A stretch of 30,447 nt of DNA from contig JAOZPK010000002.1 in NCBI GenBank assembly GCA_029932755.1, forward strand, positions 7,693 to 38,139, read 5' to 3'. The notes under the pieces were generated by a model, which did not search any database, was not told where the DNA came from, and saw nothing but the letters and a program-made list of their open reading frames with translations. This DNA is from Candidatus Cloacimonadota bacterium (GTDB taxonomy: Bacteria; Cloacimonadota; Cloacimonadia; Cloacimonadales; TCS61). Positions within the stretch are counted from its first letter, which is position 1. Each line of letters opens with the position of its first letter. Both the position numbers and the translations under genes were made by a program. Positions 14,733 through 23,388 of the stretch are shown here, piece by piece.

Positions 14733-17449
14733 TCAAATACATTCCACTCAACCAAAACATTTTACAAGCAGCTTTGAAGGAACTTGATTCTGCTAAATGC
14801 CTACTGCTCTTCCCCACCCGCAAAAGTAAACAAGAGGCACAGAAATTATATCAACCAGATTGGGATTTTTCCAAACATAAATTCCTAACGATGGACGAAT
14901 GGAAAGACGAGATATTCCATTCCAAATTACCAATACTAAAAGAAGAAAAACGAACTTTGATGTTCTATAAAGCACTCACAAAAGAAAATAAAAATTTCTT
15001 TAGAATTAAAACTTATTTTCAATCAATCGAGCTGGCAAACAACTTTTTCAATTTCTGGGAAGAGATTACTGAGGAGATGATATCTGAAGATGACATCAAT
15101 GAGATTCTTTTTTCTAAAAATACTGCAAATGATTGGCAACTTAATACATTTCAACAACTCTTACAGATTAAAGAGCAATATTATGAACTTCTGCAAAAAG
15201 AACAATTTTCTGACACAATATTATTGCGTGAAATAAATGATCTACAGTTTGAATTGAATTTTGATAAGATCATCATCGTGAATCAGTTTTATTTTACAGA
15301 ACGTGAAAAGACTATTTTACATAAACTTGATGAGAAAGTTTTGGTATATTTACAGGTCACACCGGAATTCTACAATGAAGAAGAGTTGGCATTCAAAAAG
15401 GATTTTGATGCTGGTGTTTTGCAATCAGTTATAAAGCAGAAGATCAAAGTCATTACATCATTAGAACAATTTCAGATGATTGGAGATTTACTTTCTACCA
15501 TCGATCTACAACAGAGAAACACAATTATTGATTTCAAGTTCAATTCACGTTCTTATGCTAGTTTTCTATCACGAGAACATTATTCCATTTCCAATTCCCT
15601 GCCATTTTCAGGAACAGGTTTATTCAGGTTCTTCCAAACTTTGCAAGATCTTCTTCATTCAATTGTATGGGAAGGAACTCCCTTTTTGTTATCTCTTCAA
15701 GAATTATTAAATGCTACCCTTTCAGATGATTTCTTAGAAATTTTTGAGGAAGATAAAAATAAGCATGAGCAAATAAGAACATTCCTCTTCAAGTGCATTG
15801 ACAACGACATTCAATATCTTGATCTTGAATATTTTGATAATCGAGGAACAAAGTTTAAAGTTGTATTTGAGAAAATATTCAATCTTATTATTGAGGTTAG
15901 AAAAATTGATAGTATAGCATCTCTCATTGAGTTCATCGAGAATCACATTAACGTTGAAAAATTAACTGAAAGAGAAAATAATAAAACCGATATTCTAAAA
16001 GTTTTTTATGAGCTTCTTTCAGATTTTGCTTCTATCGAGCAGATTGGATTGATAACGAATTGGAAGAATATCTTCCCACATAATATCTCAGCAAATTTAT
16101 GGCAATTGTTCTTAGATTATATGAAACCCAAACAGATTAAATTCACTTTGGGAAATCAATCTGTTAATCGAGTTCAAATCACTTCATTACAAGACACCAG
16201 AAACCTGCATTTTGAAAACGTTTATATTTTGAATGCAATCGAAGGAATCCTTCCTGCAGCTAAACATACTCAATTCCTCTTTTCAGAAAACCAGAGAAAA
16301 AAACTTTCGCTGAAAACATATGAAGACATTAAACTTCGTGATAAATATTATTTCTATCGTCTTCTGGCAACCTCCAACAAAGTAACAATTTTTACGCGTA
16401 CAAATTTGGAAGAGAATATTGAAGTAAGTTCTTTTATTGAGGAACTGAAATTATTTGATCTAATCAACGAAGTTGAGCTTCCTAAAACTGATTTGTATCA
16501 ACAGCTTTTTAATTCATTGTTAGTGACGAATGATCATTCTCTTCCCAATCAAAATATAATTTCTGCTGATTTCTTTTCCATTCCATTTGATAAATCAGAT
16601 CTGAAAAATAATGAACTCAATCTTAGCTTTTACAATTGGGAAAAGCTAAAGAAAGACCCATTTACATTTTACTTAGAGTTCATTGCAAATTTGAATAAAC
16701 GTGATCCAATTCTATCTCTAGATTTCAGCAACAAACTAATCGGAACAATTTCACACAGTGTATTCACAATGATCTGGGAACGTCTGATTGAGGTTTATCA
16801 TGGAAATAAACTGCATCATAATTTTGTATTTAACACAAAACAATATGTAGATCAGGCAATTGAGCATTTTATTAAATATAAGATGAAATACATCTCTCCT
16901 CATAATTATTCAGAGAATTATTTCAGGAATATTTTTATCCCGATCTTAAAAGATGGAATTGCCAATTTCTTCTACCGGCTTCATAATGATCTCAAATTTA
17001 CCGATGAGCATATTACTGTATTTCCTGAAACAGGTAGAACCGAACAAAAGAAGTTTTTCCAGCTTGATGATATCGAAATTTCTCTTCGTGGCAGAGCTGA
17101 CCTACGTATTCATTCTGCTGAAAATATTCCTCATATCTTCGATTATAAAACCGGAAGTATGAATGCCGGTAAGGTCAAACGATATAATGAACAATTGCAG
17201 TTTTACGAATTTATCAGTTATTTAATTGATTCACCCAAAATTGAACAGAAAATACAGTCTCATCTTTTCTTTGTGGAACAAAAGATCATGACGGATATTA
17301 ATAGACAGATCGACTTGAAAAATGCAATAAAAGAAGCACTTCAAAATGTCATTGATAATGGTTTTACCCTTGCGGACAAAAAGGACATTTATGAAAATAT
17401 TGAGATCACACGGCGTGATTTGAAAATGAAAACGGAGACTCAACAATGA
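14729..17449 (+). CDS. addB: AddB-like subunit of the AddAB helicase-nuclease
   Basis: A 906-residue subunit of the enzyme that resects double-strand breaks for RecA. The N-terminal helicase-like part is degenerate: CLLLFPTRKSK replaces a normal Walker A. The mid region (ITSLQDTRNLHFENVYILNAIEGILPA, then LRDKYYFYRLLATSNKVTIFTR) matches the inactive helicase core of AddB. The C-terminus carries a RecB-type nuclease with GRADLR (D791) and IFDYKTG (D805, K807), then QLQFYEF. Only two cysteines are present in the whole chain, so the iron-sulfur cluster that staples the AddB nuclease in Bacillus is absent. It shares an ATGA overlap with addA. Confidence 0.85.
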   Translation: MIKYIPLNQNILQAALKELDSAKCLLLFPTRKSKQEAQKLYQPDWDFSKHKFLTMDEWKDEIFHSKLPILKEEKRTLMFYKALTKENKNFFRIKTYFQSIELANNFFNFWEEITEEMISEDDINEILFSKNTANDWQLNTFQQLLQIKEQYYELLQKEQFSDTILLREINDLQFELNFDKIIIVNQFYFTEREKTILHKLDEKVLVYLQVTPEFYNEEELAFKKDFDAGVLQSVIKQKIKVITSLEQFQMIGDLLSTIDLQQRNTIIDFKFNSRSYASFLSREHYSISNSLPFSGTGLFRFFQTLQDLLHSIVWEGTPFLLSLQELLNATLSDDFLEIFEEDKNKHEQIRTFLFKCIDNDIQYLDLEYFDNRGTKFKVVFEKIFNLIIEVRKIDSIASLIEFIENHINVEKLTERENNKTDILKVFYELLSDFASIEQIGLITNWKNIFPHNISANLWQLFLDYMKPKQIKFTLGNQSVNRVQITSLQDTRNLHFENVYILNAIEGILPAAKHTQFLFSENQRKKLSLKTYEDIKLRDKYYFYRLLATSNKVTIFTRTNLEENIEVSSFIEELKLFDLINEVELPKTDLYQQLFNSLLVTNDHSLPNQNIISADFFSIPFDKSDLKNNELNLSFYNWEKLKKDPFTFYLEFIANLNKRDPILSLDFSNKLIGTISHSVFTMIWERLIEVYHGNKLHHNFVFNTKQYVDQAIEHFIKYKMKYISPHNYSENYFRNIFIPILKDGIANFFYRLHNDLKFTDEHITVFPETGRTEQKKFFQLDDIEISLRGRADLRIHSAENIPHIFDYKTGSMNAGKVKRYNEQLQFYEFISYLIDSPKIEQKIQSHLFFVEQKIMTDINRQIDLKNAIKEALQNVIDNGFTLADKKDIYENIEITRRDLKMKTETQQ

Positions 17450-20400
17450 AACCTCTGTTGATCCGTGCCAGTGCCGGAACCGGAAAGACCTATCGACTTT
17501 CTTTGGAATTTATCAATCTACTGCTGAAATACAGAATCAATTTCGAAGAGATTTTAGTGATCACATTCACCCGAAAAGCAACCGCTGAAATAAGAGAAAG
17601 AATATTTGAACATCTGCATAATATTGTTCATAATACTGATGAAGGAAAAGAAATTATTCGCAGCTTACAGAAAGATATTAATCCAGATCTAAAATTCAAC
17701 GCTGAAGATATTAAATTCTTGAGAAACACTTACAAAAAGATGCTTACTAATAAATCAGAAGTGAATGTAAGTACGATCGATTCCTTTATCAACGCTATTT
17801 TCAGTGGAGTTATCGCACCTTTTCACAATTTTGTGGATTTCAAACTCGATAACAATATTAACGATGAATATTTACCTGAGATATTCGAGCATATCTTCAA
17901 AGATGACAAACTAGAGTATTATAAAAATATTTTCCTGAATGCAAAGAAGAGGAATCTTGAGTCATTCGACCAATTCATCAAAGATATAATAAATTATCGC
18001 TGGTTATTCGAGTTTATTGATCGATCAAAATATTCAGGAATAGACGTAGAAAAAGTTACACAAAACCATTTCAGCAAATACACAATAAAACTCAGGCTAT
18101 TTCTATTCTCAATGCAAGATGCAATATATTCCTATCGGGAGAAAAAACCAGCAGATCTGCAACAGCTTCTGCAAAAAGATCACTTCGAAATATTAGATAA
18201 AATTACAGATATAAATTCTATTAACCCAAATGAAATTGCAGATGAGTTTTTCAAAATTCTATCTGATCCGGAATTCATAAGTGAGAATTATAATCTGCTT
18301 ATTAGTAATAAAAACATCTGGAATGGTACAAGAATTCGTAAGTTAGAATTGAAATCAGATTTTGAAGAAGTGCAACACCATCTAGCAAATTATCTTTATT
18401 ATGAAAAGGCATTAATAGAAGAACTCAACATCATTTCATTGGCTGGTGAGATTCTGAAAGTTTATGATGAGATCAAATTCAGAGATAGAATATTTACTCA
18501 TTCCGATATAAGTTATTACACTTTTAGATATCTATATGATAAAGAACTATCGATTATCGAAAACAACAATGTTCTCAACATTTTTTATGAGCAACTATCT
18601 TATAATACACGTTTTATTCTTATCGATGAATTCCAGGATACAAGCATTTTACAATGGAGTATTTTCCAACCTCTCATTACCGAAACACTAAGTGGTTTTG
18701 GACAAAAAGAATACGGCGGGCTCATTGTTGTAGGTGATGAAAAACAAGCGATCTACGGTTGGCGTGGTGGTGAACGAAAATTACTTACGGATTTTCCGCA
18801 ACTACTTGGTTTTGAAACTCAACAAGATACTCTCACAACTTCTTATCGTAGTAAACCAATTCTCCTAGATTGGATCAACAAGCTGTTTGGTTCTGAACAT
18901 CTTACATTTGATAATGCTTGGGAATATTCAGAAATTAAAAGTGCAAAAGAGAAAGATGGTTTTGTGCAGGTTAGTTTCAGAAATTTATCAGAATCAGATG
19001 GAATTCAGGAAAAACAAGATTTGAATAAAGTTTATACAGAATTCGTTAATGATACACTTTTACCTCTTATCAAGGATGAGAAAATAAACCAGAGTGATAC
19101 GGCAATTTTAATGCGTAAGAATAAAGAACTGGAAATAATGGCTTCGGCTTTGGATGAGAAAGGAATCGAATACATTTTGGAATCTTCCGGTTCTCTTTTT
19201 GAGCACAAGGCTATCAAGCCAATTCTGCATATTTTGAAATTTCTTGTTTATGAAGATCCAATTGAATTAGTTAAGATCCTCCGCTCTGATCTTGTGTTGA
19301 TGCATCCCAAGAAGATGAAAAATATTTTGAATCTCTACAAAAACGCTGAAAATATTAATGCTTTTTTCCAACTAACATCCGAAGAACATTCTCTATTAAT
19401 TCTACAAAATATCAGAAATAATAAGAGATCAATATTGAATACTATTAAAACCATTTTAGAAGAATTCAATATTACAAAATTATTTTCTACAGAGATTGAA
19501 TTGAAAAATATTCATCGGTTCTTGGAAGTTGCAATCGAGTTTGAAAACAGCGATCAAATACACAAAATCGATCTTGCCGGATTTCTGTCATATTGCAGAT
19601 CATTAGAAGAAAAGGATGAATATTCTCAATTGGGGCAAACTGTTTCAAATTCGATTAAACTACTCACAATCCATAAATCGAAAGGATTACAATTTGAAAC
19701 TGTTTTCTCGTTTATGAATATCCCGAAAAATCAGGGTCAACATAATCAGGGATTAAAATTATATTATGATTTCGAAGATGATTTCCATTCTCTGCAAGAT
19801 CACGCTCTCACCTATAATTTTAATAAAATCATAAAGAAAAGTGATAAAATGGAATTGATAGATATTGTGAATAAACGAAATAACGGTGAGGAATTGAACA
19901 ATATTTATGTAACTCTTACACGTGCAAAAAACAATCTGTTCTTCTTTATAACTTATGATAAAAAATGTGATCTGGAGAAATTTATCAGCAGTATTAAAAA
20001 TGACAGTTCCGTTCCTAAAAATATTGCTAAAGTAGTTTATAATGAGTTCACCCAAGATATTCAGCAATTGTCGCAAGTTCATCAAATCATTGAATATGGA
20101 ACTATTACAATTGATAAACCGGAGACAGATAAAGCAGCTTCCGAAATTGTAACTTCATTTTCCCAACACCTGAAATTCCTAAATTGGGATGATATTTCTG
20201 AACGAAAACCAGATAATATTCATCAGCTCAAAACTGAAATTCTAGATAACCAGAGCATTCAGATAGGTAATATCGTGCATGAATATTTATCTCATATAGT
20301 TTTTGATAGTAAAAAGATTAGGCAGATTGCTTTCGAGAAAACGTTATCGAAATATGGCAGTTTGTTCCATAGAGATAAAATTATTGAAATTATTATAAAA

Positions 20401-20682
20401 GTTAACGAATCTATTGATGAGCATAATGATTATTTCATTGAGGATAATTGGGACAAAGTTTTCAATGAATTTACCATCTTTGATGAAAAAGGCAAAGAAT
20501 CGCGCATTGACAGACTGATGATCAATACTTCGAAAAAAGAGATTTTAATTATTGATTATAAAACCGGAAGCCATTATGAGCAGGAGCAACTTGACAGATA
20601 CAAAGAGATTATTGAAAAATTGCTGATAGTAAAGAAAGAGAATTATGAAGTTGATAAGAAATTTTTGGAAGTAAAGGTGTAA
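17446..20682 (+). CDS. addA: AddA-like UvrD-family helicase-nuclease
   Basis: A 1078-residue SF1 helicase with a C-terminal RecB-type nuclease. Motif I is RASAGTGKT (residues 8-15), Ia VITFTRKAT, Ic STIDSFINAIF, II LIDEFQDTS (D394/E395), III VVGDEKQAIYGWRGGE, V LLTIHKSKGLQFETVF and VI YVTLTRAKNNL. The nuclease domain shows GNIVHEYLSHI (H945), SRIDRLM (D1022) and IIDYKTGSH (D1037, K1039). With AddB it would have two nuclease sites and one motor, as in AddAB. It follows addB by an overlapping ATGA and ends the operon. No terminator hairpin is visible; palindromic repeats follow instead. Confidence 0.92.
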   Translation: MKPLLIRASAGTGKTYRLSLEFINLLLKYRINFEEILVITFTRKATAEIRERIFEHLHNIVHNTDEGKEIIRSLQKDINPDLKFNAEDIKFLRNTYKKMLTNKSEVNVSTIDSFINAIFSGVIAPFHNFVDFKLDNNINDEYLPEIFEHIFKDDKLEYYKNIFLNAKKRNLESFDQFIKDIINYRWLFEFIDRSKYSGIDVEKVTQNHFSKYTIKLRLFLFSMQDAIYSYREKKPADLQQLLQKDHFEILDKITDINSINPNEIADEFFKILSDPEFISENYNLLISNKNIWNGTRIRKLELKSDFEEVQHHLANYLYYEKALIEELNIISLAGEILKVYDEIKFRDRIFTHSDISYYTFRYLYDKELSIIENNNVLNIFYEQLSYNTRFILIDEFQDTSILQWSIFQPLITETLSGFGQKEYGGLIVVGDEKQAIYGWRGGERKLLTDFPQLLGFETQQDTLTTSYRSKPILLDWINKLFGSEHLTFDNAWEYSEIKSAKEKDGFVQVSFRNLSESDGIQEKQDLNKVYTEFVNDTLLPLIKDEKINQSDTAILMRKNKELEIMASALDEKGIEYILESSGSLFEHKAIKPILHILKFLVYEDPIELVKILRSDLVLMHPKKMKNILNLYKNAENINAFFQLTSEEHSLLILQNIRNNKRSILNTIKTILEEFNITKLFSTEIELKNIHRFLEVAIEFENSDQIHKIDLAGFLSYCRSLEEKDEYSQLGQTVSNSIKLLTIHKSKGLQFETVFSFMNIPKNQGQHNQGLKLYYDFEDDFHSLQDHALTYNFNKIIKKSDKMELIDIVNKRNNGEELNNIYVTLTRAKNNLFFFITYDKKCDLEKFISSIKNDSSVPKNIAKVVYNEFTQDIQQLSQVHQIIEYGTITIDKPETDKAASEIVTSFSQHLKFLNWDDISERKPDNIHQLKTEILDNQSIQIGNIVHEYLSHIVFDSKKIRQIAFEKTLSKYGSLFHRDKIIEIIIKVNESIDEHNDYFIEDNWDKVFNEFTIFDEKGKESRIDRLMINTSKKEILIIDYKTGSHYEQEQLDRYKEIIEKLLIVKKENYEVDKKFLEVKV

Positions 20683-20703
20683 TGTGATTATACAATTCCT
20701 TAT

Positions 20704-20730
20704 TTGTCAGTCCGCAAAAACTGGAATCTA
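20704..20730 (+). repeat. Decayed copy of the GIY-YIG-flanking repeat arm
   Basis: It matches the arm at 20796-20823 in outline (TTGTCA, then TCC, A-rich loop, GG, ATCTA) but its palindrome has mutated. It suggests older layers of the same repeat next to addA. Confidence 0.45.
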
Positions 20731-20746
20731 ATTTTATCATGAAGTG

Positions 20747-20823
20747 GATTCCCAATCAAGTTGAGAATGACATTTTTCTTGCAATTCTCATACTTTTGTC
20801 ATCCTCGCGAAAGCGGGGATCTA
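20747..20823. repeat. Paired-palindrome (REPIN-like) repeat, left copy
   Basis: Two hairpins face each other. The first is ATTCCCAA-N5-TTGAGAAT followed by GACA (ends 20772). The second is TTGTCATCC, then the stem ATCCTCGC-GAAA-GCGGGGAT, ending ATCTA (20796-20823). The outer ends GATTCCC and GGGGATC are themselves complementary-like, and the inner TGACA and TGTCA are inverted. The second arm recurs exactly (28 bases) on the other side of the GIY-YIG gene at 21174-21201. Confidence 0.85.
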
Positions 20824-20843
20824 TTTAGCAAAATAAGGAAATA

Positions 20844-21137
20844 ATGGAAAAATCATATTATGTTTATATTCTAACTAATAAAAAGCATGGAACTCTTTAT
20901 ATTGGCATAACAAATGATTTAATGCGTAGAATTTATGAACATAAAAACAAAATATTTAAAGGATTCACAAAGAAATATAATCTTACTAAATTAGTTTATT
21001 ATGCTGAGACAAATGATATCTCAGCAGCAATAACCGAAGAGAAAAGAATGAAGAGATGGTATCGAAAATGGAAGATAGAATTGATTGAAGAGGAAAATCC
21101 TGATTGGGAAGATCTTGCAGAAGATTGGTATCAATAG
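20844..21137 (+). CDS. Stand-alone GIY-YIG endonuclease domain protein
   Basis: A 97-residue single-domain protein of the URI/YhbQ-like GIY-YIG group (COG2827 type). Motifs are YYVYIL (5-10) and LYIGITNDLMRRIYEH (18-33, with Y19 and R28/R29), then the metal-binding glutamate in ITEEKRMKRW (E65/E66). It ends NPDWEDLAEDWYQ, a common tail in this group. The family cuts DNA with one metal ion, and host roles of stand-alone members are poorly known. AAGGAA at 20835-20840 serves the ATG. The stop TAG (21135-21137) merges with the repeat that follows. No intron or split host gene is nearby, so it is not a classical homing enzyme. Confidence 0.88.
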   Translation: MEKSYYVYILTNKKHGTLYIGITNDLMRRIYEHKNKIFKGFTKKYNLTKLVYYAETNDISAAITEEKRMKRWYRKWKIELIEEENPDWEDLAEDWYQ

Positions 21138-21201
21138 ATTCCCAATCGAGTTGGGAATGACAGTGTTTCCTTCTTGTCATCCTCGCGAAAGCGGGGATCT
21201 A
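21137..21201. repeat. Paired-palindrome (REPIN-like) repeat, right copy
   Basis: Arm one is ATTCCCAA-TCGAG-TTGGGAAT (perfect 8 bp) followed by GACA. Arm two, after an 11-base spacer, is TTGTC plus ATCCTCGC-GAAA-GCGGGGAT. Compared with the left copy, arm two is identical over 28 bases, arm one has two A/G differences over 26 bases, and the spacer is shorter. Confidence 0.88.
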
Positions 21202-21233
21202 AGAATAATAAAAATATTAAGGAGAACTAAAAT

Positions 21234-22574
21234 ATGAGTAAATTAATGGCGAGCGTTTCGGGAATACGTGGAATTTATGGTGAAAGTTTAACGGCAGAGA
21301 TCGCCTTGAAATATGCAGCACATTTTGGTGTATTCTCAGGTCGAGGAAAAATAATTGTGGGTCGTGATTCACGAGTAACAGGTCTGGCAATGTTCAATGC
21401 TGTAACAGCAGGTTTAATGTCAGTTGGTTGTGATGTGGTTAATATTGGTGTTGTATCTACACCAACTGTTTTACTTGCTGTAGAAGAAAGTAATGCAATG
21501 GGAGGAATTTCCATTACAGCATCACACAATTCAACTGAATGGAATGCTATGAAATTCGTTGCAGAAAATGGGATGTTTCTCTTCCCTGAAAATGCTTCAG
21601 CATTAGTTTCATCCTTCCAAAATGAAGTCGATTATGTCGGTTGGGATAAGGTTGGGAAATTAACTCAAGATGATAATGCTACCGCACGACATATTGAAAA
21701 AATCCTGAATATTTCATATTTGAATATTAAAGATATAAAAGCAAAGAAATTCAAGGTTGTTATCGATTCTGTGAATGGAGCAGGTGGTCTAATTTCACCA
21801 CAATTACTAAAAGATCTTGGATGTAAAGTGATTGAAATAAATAGTGAACCAACCGGAATTTTTGCTCACACGCCCGAACCGCTTAACAAAAACTTGAAGC
21901 AGTTAGAAGAAGCAGTTAAGGAACATCATGCTGATGTTGGTTTTGCAACTGATCCTGATGTTGATAGGCTGGCAATAGTTGATGAAAAAGGAAATTGTAT
22001 TGGTGAAGAATTTTCACTCTTACTCTCTGAGAAATTCATCCTCTCTAAAGTTAAAGGAGATATAGTAACCAACCTTTCATCCTCGATGGCTTCGGAAGAT
22101 ATTGCAAGTAAATTTGGTGTGAAAGTTCATCGAACAAAAGTTGGTGAGATCAATGTTGGTAAGCTAATGATGGAAATTAATAGTCCTGTTGGTGGAGAGG
22201 GAAATGGTGGAGTTATATGCCCTGAAGTTCATTTTACAAGAGATGCGCCTGCAGGAATGGCGGTAATTTTGGCGTATCTCGCAGAAAGCGGAAAAACAGT
22301 TTCTGAACTTTCTGATCAGATTCCCAAATACTACTTTGCTAAAAATAAAATCAAAGTTGATCCCTCAAAACTTGATGCGATTATGCAAAAAGTTCCTGAT
22401 ATCTTCTCTGAGTACCAGTTTGATACAACTGATGGTATTAAAATTCTGGGAAATAAATTCTGGATCCATATTCGCAAAAGTGGAACCGAGCCAATTATCC
22501 GTGTTTATGTTGAGAGTGAAACATCGGAGAGATCTGAACAGATCTGCCAGGATGCGATTAAGAAGTTGGTGTAA
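21234..22574 (+). CDS. Phosphohexose mutase, GlmM/phosphomannomutase type
   Basis: A 446-residue alpha-D-phosphohexomutase that moves phosphate between C6 and C1 of a hexose or hexosamine, feeding UDP-GlcNAc or activated-sugar synthesis. It begins SVSGIRGIYGESL. The phosphoserine loop is TASHNSTEWN (S97), the magnesium loop is DPDVDR (D240, D242, D244), the sugar loop is GEGNGG (321-326) and the phosphate loop is RKSGTEPIIRVYVES near the end. The EWN after the Ser loop and the GEGNGG form resemble the archaeal-type GlmM rather than E. coli GlmM. Substrate cannot be fixed from sequence. AAGGAG at 21219-21224. It is immediately downstream of GIY-YIG module 1, which probably separates it from its old upstream region. 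Confidence 0.87.
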   Translation: MSKLMASVSGIRGIYGESLTAEIALKYAAHFGVFSGRGKIIVGRDSRVTGLAMFNAVTAGLMSVGCDVVNIGVVSTPTVLLAVEESNAMGGISITASHNSTEWNAMKFVAENGMFLFPENASALVSSFQNEVDYVGWDKVGKLTQDDNATARHIEKILNISYLNIKDIKAKKFKVVIDSVNGAGGLISPQLLKDLGCKVIEINSEPTGIFAHTPEPLNKNLKQLEEAVKEHHADVGFATDPDVDRLAIVDEKGNCIGEEFSLLLSEKFILSKVKGDIVTNLSSSMASEDIASKFGVKVHRTKVGEINVGKLMMEINSPVGGEGNGGVICPEVHFTRDAPAGMAVILAYLAESGKTVSELSDQIPKYYFAKNKIKVDPSKLDAIMQKVPDIFSEYQFDTTDGIKILGNKFWIHIRKSGTEPIIRVYVESETSERSEQICQDAIKKLV

Positions 22575-22587
22575 GAACTCCTTGCAG

Positions 22588-22608
22588 TTCCTCTTTAGCA
22601 AAGAGGAA
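22588..22608. repeat. Palindrome after the mutase gene
   Basis: TTCCTCTTT-AGC-AAAGAGGAA is a perfect 9-bp stem 14 bases after the stop. The absence of a T run makes it a weak terminator candidate. It may be another dispersed palindrome. Confidence 0.5.
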
Positions 22609-22637
22609 AGGTAGATAAGCAAGAAGAAAAACTTCGT

Positions 22638-22653
22638 CCCCTTTTGCAAGGGG
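22638..22653. repeat. CCCCTT palindrome of a dispersed repeat
   Basis: CCCCTT-TTGC-AAGGGG, followed by GGAATTAAAGGGGGTT. The same CCCCTT/AAGGGG pair recurs at 28885-28898 at the end of mtaB. Confidence 0.5.
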
Positions 22654-22771
22654 GAATTAAAGGGGGTTTAATAAAATCTGTCTTTCTGACGATTCTTTCA
22701 CGTTGTTCTCAGGAAGAATCTCAGATTTTATTCTCGTTCCCAAAGCCCTATTTAGGAAAGCAATGAAGAAG

Positions 22772-22787
22772 CAAAACTCCAGTTTTG
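22772..22787. repeat. Short inverted repeat before the Cys-rich gene
   Basis: CAAAACT-CC-AGTTTTG (7 bp), within a 259-base gap (22575-22833) that appears to be built from several palindromic fragments and holds no gene I can support. Confidence 0.4.
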
Positions 22788-22833
22788 TAAAAGCGTGCAA
22801 GCTGCTCGCTTTACATAAATCATAGGAGCAGAA

Positions 22834-23385
22834 ATGAATGATAAAGGAATTAATAATCTCAGTATCCAAACCAGAGTAGAAGAACTGAACAATTTTGCTC
22901 TACTACATCGAGAATTCGGGAATCTTGCTTTCAGAGCAATCGAAAAGAATAACTTCTATTCCGGTTTTGCAATTGGAATGGAAAGATTAATAAAACTCAT
23001 TAAGGAAAATAAATTCGATATTGAGGAATTTCGTAGTAATCCAGTAGAGGGAGTCCGTGAATTCTTGCATGGTTATTTTGCAGACCGTGGTGGAAACATG
23101 CCGAATACTTGGGTAGAGGGCAACACTGTATTTCTGGAAACGAAAATATGTGTAAACTGCCTGACAATTGAAGCAGAAAAATTGGCTGAAAAATGTTATG
23201 AAGATGTTTGTGCAATTTATTGCCGTACTTTTGCTAAAGGGATTGTCGCGATTCTGGAGGACTTCTTTCCTGAGATCGTTATTAATTTCTATAATGTGAG
23301 TTCACGAAGAGATGGAAAAGAGAGTGATTGTCGAGAAGCATTTCAGATCCTTTCACCGAAACGGGTAGAGAATCCGGAAACTTAA
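22834..23385 (+). CDS. Unrecognised Cys-rich protein
   Basis: A 183-residue soluble protein with no signal peptide or membrane segment. Residues 1-60 look helical. Six cysteines cluster in the second half: C106 and C109 (KICVNCL), C121, C126, C130 and C166 (ESDCREAF). The order C-x2-C-x11-C-x4-C-x3-C with a late C after a beta-like FYNVSSRRDG stretch faintly recalls V4R or ATC-hydrolase-like small-molecule/metal-binding domains, but I do not recognise the family. AGGAG lies about five bases before the ATG. Its stop is three bases from the stop of the converging outer-membrane gene. Confidence 0.7.
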   Translation: MNDKGINNLSIQTRVEELNNFALLHREFGNLAFRAIEKNNFYSGFAIGMERLIKLIKENKFDIEEFRSNPVEGVREFLHGYFADRGGNMPNTWVEGNTVFLETKICVNCLTIEAEKLAEKCYEDVCAIYCRTFAKGIVAILEDFFPEIVINFYNVSSRRDGKESDCREAFQILSPKRVENPET

Positions 23386-23388
23386 TCT

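Larger units (their letters stand above)
20747..21201 (+). mobile_element. Candidate GIY-YIG/palindrome module 1
   Basis: One small GIY-YIG gene lies exactly between two direct copies of a paired palindrome (20747-20823 and 21137-21201), in the gap between addA and a mutase gene. The gene's own TAG stop is the junction with the right-hand repeat. There is no transposase, integrase or RAYT gene. That the unit is mobile is an inference, helped by the second module at 27533-28109. Confidence 0.5.

Noticed and set aside
20844..21137. Homing endonuclease in an intron or intein
   Set aside because: Neither flank is a split gene and there is no intron-like fold or intein block. The unit is an intergenic stand-alone gene.
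20704..21201. CRISPR array
   Set aside because: The repeats are few, irregularly spaced and separated by a gene. There are no unique spacers of constant length and no cas genes.
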